Shown here in pieces: positions 31,984 through 39,830 of a stretch of 39,830 bases of DNA. Source of the DNA: Stenocarpella maydis (lineage: Eukaryota; Ascomycota; Sordariomycetes; Diaporthales; Diaporthaceae); the NCBI GenBank assembly GCA_002270565.1, contig NQMI01000238.1, forward strand, positions 1 to 39,830, written 5' to 3'. Positions within the stretch are counted from its first letter, which is position 1. Each line of letters begins with the position of its first letter. The notes under the pieces are model-generated. The model was given only the letters and a program-made list of their open reading frames with translations, had not been told where the DNA came from and did no database searches. Position numbers and translations under genes: made by a program.

Positions 31984-33249
31984 ATGGCCTCCCCAGCGCC
32001 GTCCACCGGCTCGACCAAGGTCGATGCCCTCGTCCAGCAGGCCGCCGCCGCCGCCCCTGCCCAGCTCAGCGGTATCCAGCTCTACTCCAGATTCGCCCTC
32101 GCCGGTGCCGTCTGCTGCTCGATAACACACGGTGCCCTCACCCCCGTCGATGTGTACGTCGCTTCCTCCTGGCCCTGTGTCCAAACCACACATGGACTCG
32201 TCCCTGTTTCGGCTTCGAGCCCCGTGTCTCTGTCGTTCCGGCCGTCGCCGACCCGTCCTGACATGCAGCCCTGAAATCCCGCGGCCCTCGCGACCGTCAC
32301 GCTAATCAAGGCCATGACTCCAGCGTCAAGACCCGCATCCAGCTCGACCCTGCCGTCTACAACCGGGGCATGATCGGTGGCTTCAAGCAGGTCATCCAGA
32401 ATGAGGGTGCTGGCGCTCTGTTGACCGGCTTCGGTCCCACCGCCGCCGGTTACTTCCTGCAGGGTGCCTTCAAGTTCGGAGGTTACGAGTTCTTCAAGCA
32501 GCAGTGCATCAACGTGCTCGGCTATGAGAACGCCTCCAACTACCGCACCGGTGTCTACCTGGCCTCCTCCGCCGCCGGTGAGTTCTTCGCCGACATCGCC
32601 CTCTGCCCTCTCGAGGCCACCCGTATCCGTCTCGTGTCCGACCCCACCTACGCCAACGGCCTGCTGGGCGGCTTCTCCAAGATGGCCAAGCAGGAGGGTA
32701 TCGGCGCTTTCTACGCCGGATTCGGCCCCATTCTGTTCAAGCAGTAAGTCAAGTGCCACAATTCGCCGAGGCCGTCTCGTGCTCACAGTCCCCTTCCAGG
32801 ATCCCCTACACCATGGCCAAGTTCGTCGTCTACGAGAAGGTCGCCGAGGCTGCCTTCAGGGTCTTCCCCAAGAAGGACCTGTCCGACGGCGCCCAGACCG
32901 TTGTCAACCTCGGATCCGGTCTGATTGCCGGTTTCGCCGCCGCCATCGTTTCCCAGCCCGCCGACACCATGCTCTCCAAGATCAACAAGACCAAGGGCCT
33001 GCCCGGCGAGGGCACCACCAGCCGTCTGATCAAGATCGGCAAGGAGCTCGGCTTCCGTGGATCCTACACTGGTATCGGCGCCCGTCTCTTCATGGTCGGC
33101 ACCCTGACTGCCTTCCAGTTCGCCATCTACGTAAGCCTCCGTCTCCCACCCCTTTCCAAAGGTTCCAGTGCTGATTTGAATTAAAAAAAAAACAGGGCGA
33201 TCTGAAGAAACAATTAGGTGCGGTAGGCGGGGTAGAAATTGCCAAATAA
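31984..33249 (+). CDS. Mitochondrial phosphate carrier
   Basis: Four exons (31984-32153, 32324-32743, 32800-33130, 33196-33249) join in frame to 324 residues. Introns are 170, 56 and 65 bp with GTACGT, GTAAGT and GTAAGC donors. The protein is a typical SLC25 carrier with three repeats, each showing the PxD/ExxK/R signature: PVDVVK at residue 54, PLEATR at 152 and PADTMLSK at 250. Segments such as [22 protein letters not shown] and [19 protein letters not shown] are diagnostic of the phosphate carrier (yeast Mir1; mammalian SLC25A3), which imports phosphate with protons across the inner membrane for ATP synthesis. Length and the C-terminal GGVEIAK are as expected. The last exon encodes only 17 residues. 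Composition is strongly codon-biased, as for a highly expressed gene. The AT-rich block starts only about 390 bp downstream. Confidence 0.97.
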
Positions 33250-33639
33250 GCGACCTTTGGAAGTGTCTGGTGATGCGAAAAGTCGTGGTTGGTGATGGGG
33301 GTGTGGTGGAGGAGATGTGGTTGCGACGGGAAAGACATGTGCGCCGATAGAGGTGGCCCAGGATACACGGCGGGCTTCGATAGGCTTCGATTACATCATC
33401 CTGCTACATGCTGCGGGGATTGCTACAGGGAGCTAGATTAGACTCAAGGATTTTCTGTGCTTAAGAAGGTTTCGTGCGATTCCGGTTGCGAAGACTTGAT
33501 CTATTTTCAGTTGGAATCTGGTCTCGGGACGAAATCAGGCCAGCAATGGCTGGTCAAGACGCTTTGTATAGACCAGTTGTATTCTTTAAGTTCCTCTTCT
33601 TAGTCGGAACAAATAGTAGTTGTCCCCAATGGATATAAA
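33250..33639. other. 3' flank of the phosphate carrier
   Basis: No gene. Composition is balanced until about 33640 and then turns abruptly AT-rich, marking the boundary of the right-hand repeat block. Confidence 0.5.
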
Positions 33640-33951
33640 ATAATTAGTTTCAATTATAGATAATTATAAGTATTAGTAAGAATAATTATATAAGAATAAA
33701 GTAATAATTATCTTTTAATAACTTAATTAAAAAGATTATTATAGAGGTATTATTATTATTAATTATTAAGGGTTATAATATTATTATTTATTTTTATTAT
33801 AAGTTTAATAATATTAATAAAAGTGTTAATTAAGTACGAAGTAATAATAAGGCTAATTATATAATAGTAAAGTAATACTTATCTTTTAACAACTTATTAA
33901 TATAATTATTATAAAGGGGTTATTATTAATTATTATTATTAGTATAGAATA
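33640..33951. repeat. AT-rich segment with two diverged copies of a ~100-bp unit
   Basis: The strings AGTAATAATTATCTTTTAATAACTTA.. (about 33700) and AGTAATACTTATCTTTTAACAACTTA.. (about 33872), with matching flanks including a later TTATTATAGAGGTATTATT/TTATTATAAAGGGGTTATT, show a tandem-like duplication about 172 bp apart. No coding potential. Confidence 0.6.
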
Positions 33952-34204
33952 TCTGATGAATTTGTGCTATAGAATAGCATTCAGTTCAGCGTGTATTTCG
34001 GCAGGGTCGCAGTGTAGTGCTCTGAGGCGAATTCGGACAATTGACAATGGTCTGGACAACTTTGTATTGAATTAAGTTGGGCTTCTGTAAGCCCTCCTTA
34101 TATACCCTCCGACGTCGTCTCACCCCTGGGCACGCTGCGGTCGGCTCTGGTGCAAATTTGCAAATGCCGGAAAATTCGCCCTTCCAACACACCATCTTTG
34201 GTTC
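33952..34204 (-). mobile_element. LTR family A, copy 2, truncated at an N
   Basis: Matches the first 253 bases (plus-strand sense) of the copy at 6001-6594 nearly perfectly, starting TCTGATGAATTTG, and breaks at GGTTC followed by N 34205. The missing half is replaced by an (ATA)n array. Whether the truncation is real or an assembly join is open. Confidence 0.85.
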
Positions 34205-34205
34205 N

Positions 34206-34283
<78 letters not shown>
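34206..34283. repeat. (ATA)n microsatellite, about 26 units
   Basis: A pure trinucleotide array directly after an N. Its length in the real genome is uncertain because the N marks unresolved sequence. Confidence 0.97.
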
Positions 34284-34285
<2 letters not shown>

Positions 34286-34328
34286 CTTTACTACAACTAT
34301 TAATAGAAAATAGCTAATATAAAATATA

Positions 34329-34549
34329 TTGGATGGGTTACATATTGCAATATAAGTGTTAGTGATTATTATATTCGATCTATCTAGGAAGTAATAATTT
34401 AGTAAGCATAGCCTATATAGCTAGATCAGGTATATATAGTATAGGGTAGTTGCTTAGTTATCTAACTTAGTTAGTAACTACTTATTGCTACTATAGTACT
34501 AACTGTAGTAGTAGCCCATTAGTATGCCATACACACTACTATTGCTATA
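34329..34549. mobile_element. Short element family B, RIP-mutated copy
   Basis: Aligns with 6624-6838 from TTGGATGGGT to ACACTACTATTGCTATA. Most differences turn C or G of the first copy into T or A. The internal hairpin is degraded (GTAGTTGCTTAGTTATCTAAC..). It lies just left of another family A LTR, as the first copy lies just right of one. Confidence 0.7.
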
Positions 34550-34566
34550 TTAGCAGTCTTTTCTTT

Positions 34567-35165
34567 TCTGATGAATTTGTGCTATAGAATAGCATTCAGT
34601 TCAGCGTGTGTGTGTTTCGGCAGGGTCGCAGTATGGTGCTCTGAGGCGAATTGGGACGATTGACAATGGTCTGGACAACTTTGTATTGAATTAAGTTGGG
34701 CTTCTGTAAGCCCTCCTTATATACCCTCCGACCCTGTCTCACCCCTGGGCACGCTGCGGTAGGCTCTGGTGCAAATTTGCAAATGCCGGAGAATTCGCCC
34801 TTCCAACACACCATCTTTGGTTCCAAGCCACCAGCCAACCATAGCCCTGGTAATGCCCAAATTAAGTACATACAAACTTCAGAAATCAAGCTATCTAATG
34901 CACTAAGTTATATACTTTTTGGGTAAGAAATAAGGGTAATGCAGAGGTCTGAATTAAGGTGCAAATGCAGGCCAAAATAATCGACTCACGGCCACCAAAC
35001 TCATCTTGCGTCGCGCACGCACTAGGCGTACTCAGCGAAAATCGCCTGACTCGCAAGAGGTCTAGGGTAACTCCTTACTAGAAGTCTAGGGTAACTCCTT
35101 ACAAGAAGTCTAGGGTAACTCCTTGCAGGAAGTGCCAACGCCCTGCTGAGCGGTTCCGTTTAACA
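34567..35165 (-). mobile_element. Solo LTR (family A), copy 3, with TSD TCTTT
   Basis: A 599-bp copy with the same ends as copy 1 (plus strand TCTGATGAATTTG to CCGTTTAACA), flanked by TCTTT at 34562-34566 and 35166-35170. It contains three units of the internal 24-25-bp tandem repeat. Few transitions separate it from copy 1. Together with copy 1 it fixes the LTR boundaries independently. Confidence 0.87.
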
Positions 35166-35170
35166 TCTTT

Positions 35171-35479
35171 TTTTACCAATTCTTCCTTCTAGGTAATTAT
35201 AAAAAGATTCCTAGGTATAGGGTTAAACTTATGCTCTTATAGTATTAAATGAGTATAAGTAGTTACTATATATAGCCTTAAATTTATTATCTTTATACTT
35301 CTTTTAACTTCTTATTATTTATATTATTAAGTATATTATATATATCATTATACTAAGTACTTATAAAATCTAGTACAGAAAAAGGCCTAATGCATTATAA
35401 TTATTTGGGCTTAAAGTAGAAGTTTTCTAGTTAGGATTATTAACTTTAGTATAATATAATACTATTATTATAGAAAAGT
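35171..35479. other. AT-rich spacer between repeats
   Basis: Strongly AT-rich, TpA-rich sequence with no frame or repeat that I can place. Confidence 0.5.
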
Positions 35480-35870
35480 TATTTAGAAATAATAACTTTT
35501 ATCTCTTAGTTATTACTTTTAGTACTTATATGTTTTAAAAGAAATGTATATTAAGAACTTATTTTTCCTTTGCTTGTAGGTTATAGGTTAAATAAGGATT
35601 TGCTAGACCCTAAATTAAGTATTTATCTAAACCTAGATTGCCTTAAACCCAGACCTCCAGCCCCTATTATGCTGGTTAATTATAAATTATCATATATAGC
35701 CTTAATGACTAACTAACTAATTAATAGCCCTTCTTATCCAAGGCTAATTAAGTAAAGCCCTCTCTATTAAAGGCTAATTATATAAAGATTACTTAGTAAA
35801 GCTTTCTTTATTAGAGGCTAAGAAGTAGAGATTGGTAGAAATAGGTGGTAGGTAGTTAGAATAGTTAGAG
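35480..35870 (+). repeat. Diverged LTR-like repeat, copy 2
   Basis: Diverged, more AT-shifted relative of 1-435, sharing TTTAGTACTTA, GTTTTAAAAGAAAT, TGTAGGTTATAGGTT and the two AAAGC.(C/T)TCT..AAGGC/GAGGC units ending near TAGGTAGTTAG. Ends and TSD could not be established. Confidence 0.45.
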
Positions 35871-35940
35871 GGAGGACTTAGGTAGCAGTAAGTAATAGAC
35901 TAATTAGGGGTTGCTTAGTAAGTATATAGCTAATAAGATT

Positions 35941-36581
35941 TCTGAAGAGATGTACTATAAAATAGCATACAGTTCAGCGTGTGTTTTCCGACAGGGTTAC
36001 AGTATGGTGCTCTGAGGCAAATTGGGATGATTGATAATGGTTTAGATAACTTTATATTGAATTAAGTTGGGCTTCTGTAAGCCCTCCTTATATACCCTCT
36101 GATATCGTCTTGCCCGTGAGCATGCTGCAGTGGGCTCTAGTGTAAGTTTGCAAAAGCCAGAAAATTCGCCCTTCTAACACACTATCTTTAGTTCCAAGTA
36201 GCTAGCCGATTATAGCCCTAGCAATGCCTAAACTAAGTATATATAAACTGTAAAAATCAAGCTATCTAATAATCTAAGTTATATAATTTTTGGATAAGAA
36301 ATAGGGGTAATGTAGAGGTCTAAATTAAGGTATAAATGTAGACTAAAATAATTAACTTATGGCTACTAAACTCATCTTGCGTTATGTATGCACTGGGTGT
36401 ACTTAGCGAAATTTGCCTGACTTGTAAGTTTAGGGTAACTCCTTGCATGAAGTCTAGGGTAACTCCATATATGAAGTCTAGGGTAACTCCTTATATGAAG
36501 TCTAGGGTAACTCCTTATATGAAGTTTAGGGTAACTCCTTACATGAAGTGCTAATACTCTGTTGAGCGGTTCTGTTTAATA
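35941..36581 (-). mobile_element. LTR family A, copy 4: 3' LTR of the copia element to its right
   Basis: A 641-bp copy, the most RIPed of the set, with five internal tandem units instead of three. On the minus strand it starts TATTAAACAG, changed from TGTTAAACGG, and is immediately preceded by the purine run AAAAAGGG, a good polypurine tract. Just beyond lies the RNase H end of a minus-strand copia element. This places it as that element's 3' LTR, and no matching duplication is found at its two sides, as expected. Confidence 0.8.
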
Positions 36582-39500
36582 CCCTTTTTGTTAAAGATAT
36601 AGGGCTAATAGGCTTATAGCATTTAACCCTTACTCTAAAATGGAAATATAAGAGAGAAATATAAGTAAAGAAAAGCCCCCTTATAGAAAGAAATCTATCT
36701 ACTAAAGAAATAGTGGCTAGAGGGCCCTATTAGCCCTCTTTTAATCTACTAACTCTGCTAGACCTAGTAGGCCTAGAAATACCTGAAATTTAGGTGCTGG
36801 AAGGGCTTTATAAGCCCGTTTGCTATCATTTTACTAGTCTTAAGGTATTTAACTTTAAGGGTCCCCTTCTAAACTTCAGCATATAGGTAGTGGTACCTAA
36901 GAAGCATATACTTAGTTTATTAATGGTATAAAGGGTCCTTAGCAGTGGAGATAGCGCCTGTATTATCTCTATAGAGGATCATTGGCCTAGGAATAGGCCT
37001 ATTTAGTTCTATATAGAGCCCTTAAAGCTACTAGATTTCCCAAGTAGCCTCTATAAGCCCTATAAATTCAGCCTCTAGCATTAATAACGCTATAGTGCTT
37101 CCTTACTTTGATTTCTAGGAAATAGGCCCTCCTCCTAGGGTAAATATATACCCATATGTTGATTTAGAGGAGGCCTTATCCCCAGCATAGTCGCTATTAG
37201 AATAGCCTATAGGCTCTAGGAGAGAGCTCTATAGGGAGTCTTTAAGACCCCTAGCAGAATACCTAATAGCAAGATATTGATAGCTATTTAGGTACCTAAA
37301 TAGGTTCTATACAGCTACTAAATGCTAAGATTTAGATGCTTGGAAGGCTCTGGCTAGCTACTGGACCGGGAAGCTGATATTAGGCCTAGTTTGGGTAACT
37401 AAATATATAGCGGTACCTACTATAGCCTGGAAGCGCTTATATTGAATTCAGTTGAGTATAGGCCCTTTAATAGGGCCTAAGTTGACTAAGTTTGGCTGGA
37501 GAGGAACTGAGATAGGCCTAGAACCCTCTAAGTTAAAGGTTCTAATAGCTTCCTCAATATACTGGCTCTAGGAGAGCTATAGGGTTTGATTAGGGCGGTC
37601 CCTAATGATTTGAACACCTAGAAAGAAGCTTGCAGGGCCCCTGTCTTCTATAGTATACGCCTTGTGGATTTGGCGTTTTAGGGCCTGAATTTTGGAGATT
37701 CCAGGCCCTATTATTAGGCAGTTATCAATGTAGGATACTATAAATAGGCCTGATGCCCTGCTGTAGAAGATGGCGGAGTCTGAGAGTAGCGGTTTGAAGC
37801 CTAGACCTTTCAAAAGGTTAATAACTATCTATTGCCACTCCCTAGGGGCCTGCTTTAGGCCATATAGAGCTTTATTTAGCCAAATTATCTGCTAAGCAGA
37901 GGGGTTATAGCCAGCCCTAGCTAATAGCTATTAAATTTGGCTACTAGCTTGGGCTGTAAATTCTTTAAACCCCTCTAAAAGCTCTATAAAGATCTATTCT
38001 TTTAGCATACTATTTAGGAAGGTACTTATAAAATTAATCTGCTTAATTTCCCAGTTAAGAATAGCAGCTAGTGCTAGTAGTACCCTCTAGGTAGGAGGGC
38101 TAGAGGTTGAGGTAAAGGTCTTGGTAAAATCTACCCCTTTCCTCTATTGGAACCCTCTAACTACTAATTGGGCTTTGAATTTAAAAACCTTATTATTCTC
38201 ATTCTTTTTCTCTCATAGGACTAGTTGATTGGTTATAGGCTTTTGACCTTCTGGAAGCTAATTTAATAGCTAAAATTTAAGGGTATTTTACAAAATTAAT
38301 TGCTTAAATTTGCTATAGATTGCCTATAGCTATTTAGCCCTATTAGGGCTTTTTAATACCTATTTCCAGGTTTAGGGGGCTATAGCATTTGTAATACTAA
38401 ATATTATTTAGTATACTCTTTTGAAAATAGAGTAGATGATCTGTTTAGTGTATAATAGGTCCATTTCTTTAGGTAGAGTTGGCCCTATACCCTCTGGGGA
38501 CGACTTTATAGGGCCTGAATTAGGCCCTATATCCTTTAATTCCCTGGAACCTATAGTGGGGTCCCCTTTTATAGAGAGTGTAGGTAAGCCTGAGAGGGGC
38601 TCTTCTGGGGGGTCTATTTGAGACCCAGTAGGTTCAGCGGTTGTAGGGTCTATATCCCTATCTAGAGGGTCTAAGGGACCCTCTAATACCCCTTCTGGCT
38701 TAAAATTGCTACCAGAATCTATATTGCTTAATTCCTCATAAATCTTGAGAATAGAGGTCTTTAGAATGGTATGCTGTTTAGGGATATATACTTAATATAT
38801 ATTATTCCCTAATACTACTAGTAAATAGCCTATCTCAGTCCTTAGGGCTAGCTTATAGCTCTCCTAATGCTTTTCTTTAGGTAGGAAGACCTTATAGGAA
38901 GCCCCTATAACCCTATACTGCTTTAGAAGTGGTTTATGGGTTTTGGAGGGCTCTAGCCCATTGTATAGCTCTTGATAGGCTGTGAGGTCTCTATTTATTA
39001 GGGCAGTTAAGTTAACTAACTCAAGAATGGCAGGTATAATAAAACACTATAGATATAGTGGTAGGCCTGCAGCAAGCATAGTAGCCTTAAGATGGTTTAG
39101 AATTACTTAAATAGAGCGTTCTATTAAACTGTTTTGCTTATAAATATAAGGGCTACTTACTAAAAAGGCTATGCCCTTATGCTATAGCTAGGCCTATAGC
39201 TGGGCATTTATCTCCTTCCCGCTATTAAAATAAAAGCCCCTATGGTACTGCCTAAATAGGGCCTTTAAGGACCTAAAAAAGCCCCAATAGTATCCATTAT
39301 TAGGTCCCCATCTCAATTCCTTAATAGAAAAAGCTACCTAAACCTAGATTTCCTATCTACTATTAGTAGCCTAATAGGGCACTTATTATAGAGCGTAGGC
39401 TTAATAGAAAAGGTATCCCCTTCTAAAGAGTTTAGTATACCCTCTGGATTATTAATAGGCTTATAATTTAGCTTATAAACTGCTTTAGCCTTATTATAGG

Positions 39501-39830
39501 TTAGGTATAGAAAATCCCCTTTAAGATTAAATTAAAATTAGGCACCCCTTGGGCTATCTTAGCTGTCTTCTTTAGTAGATAAAGATTAATATGCCCTAAT
39601 CTCTTATGCTAGAGATAGGCTAGTTTAAGTAGCTTAGGGGACCCTTTAGAAGGTCTAGTGTTCTCTATAGGCTATTTAGTGGATTTCTTAAAAGGCGAGA
39701 GGCCTTTTAAAAGAAGATCTTCTAGGTCCTCTATAGCTCTATCCCCCCTATTTCCTACAGGCGGTTCTACCCGCAAGGAAGGACCTATAGAAGGGGGCAT
39801 GCAAGGGACCTGTACTAAAAGACCCTATAA
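36582..39830 (-). mobile_element. Ty1/copia retrotransposon internal region, RIP-degenerate, cut by window end
   Basis: Minus-strand reading shows copia pol in order. A GAG-pre-integrase remnant lies at about 39600-39450 (RLGHINLYLLKKTAKIAQG, then DFLYLTYNKAKAV with Tyr at the two expected Cys). The integrase region follows. Reverse transcriptase is at 37813-37577 (SDSAIFYSRASGLFIVSYIDNCLIIGPG), where YIDN at 37732-37721 replaces the catalytic YVDD. RNase H follows at about 36990-36890 (RDNTGAISTAKDPLYH). There are many stops, so no protein is made. It differs from the copia element at 800-5995. Gag, the 5' LTR and the primer-binding site lie beyond the window. Confidence 0.87.

Noticed and set aside
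1..39830. tRNA, rRNA or snRNA genes
   Set aside because: No convincing B-box, cloverleaf or rRNA motif was noticed by eye; a covariance-model scan was not possible here.

Overview
The window looks like nuclear DNA of a filamentous ascomycete, probably a Sordariomycete. Genes are GC-rich at codon third positions and carry short introns (55-207 bp, one of 372 bp) with GTAAG/GTGAG donors and CTAAC/CTGAC branch points. Between them lie AT-rich blocks packed with TpA and broken transposons, the pattern left by repeat-induced point mutation (RIP). No species is named because nothing here is diagnostic of one.

Layout. (1) 1-6.97 kb: a RIP-decayed Ty1/copia element on the minus strand, a clean solo LTR with target-site duplication, a short inverted-repeat-rich element and an 8-bp minisatellite. 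(2) 7.4-11.4 kb: a small gene island with an aldo-keto reductase of the aryl-alcohol dehydrogenase/NorB type, interrupted by one frameshift, and a complete four-exon cytochrome P450. (3) 11.7-15.8 kb: a second AT-rich block holding a pair of long inverted repeats, a diverged direct repeat and a young solo LTR inserted in that direct repeat. (4) 16.1-18.6 kb: a putative secreted SRPBCC-fold protein convergent with a tetrahydroxynaphthalene-reductase-type SDR; an exact copy of the reductase 3' end next to NN is most likely an assembly seam. (5) 21.0-33.3 kb: a decayed beta-lactamase/transesterase-like pseudogene, then ordinary genes: Bud6/Aip3 (polarisome), a tetraspanin, an unrecognised coiled-coil protein and the mitochondrial phosphate carrier. 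(6) 33.6-39.8 kb: AT-rich DNA again, with three more copies of the first LTR family, a RIPed copy of the short element, an (ATA)n array and a second Ty1/copia element whose 3' LTR belongs to that LTR family.

The right-hand genes are housekeeping or morphogenesis functions. The left-hand AKR, P450 and SDR are enzyme classes that recur in polyketide tailoring (NorB-, StcS- and Ver-1/THN-reductase-like). They sit in islands between RIPed blocks with no polyketide synthase in view. This could be a remnant or edge of a secondary-metabolism locus, or chance neighbours; the window alone cannot decide. The clearest sequence-level results are the exon models (all phase-consistent), the TSD-flanked solo LTRs, the assembly seam at 17158 and the two or three broken genes.
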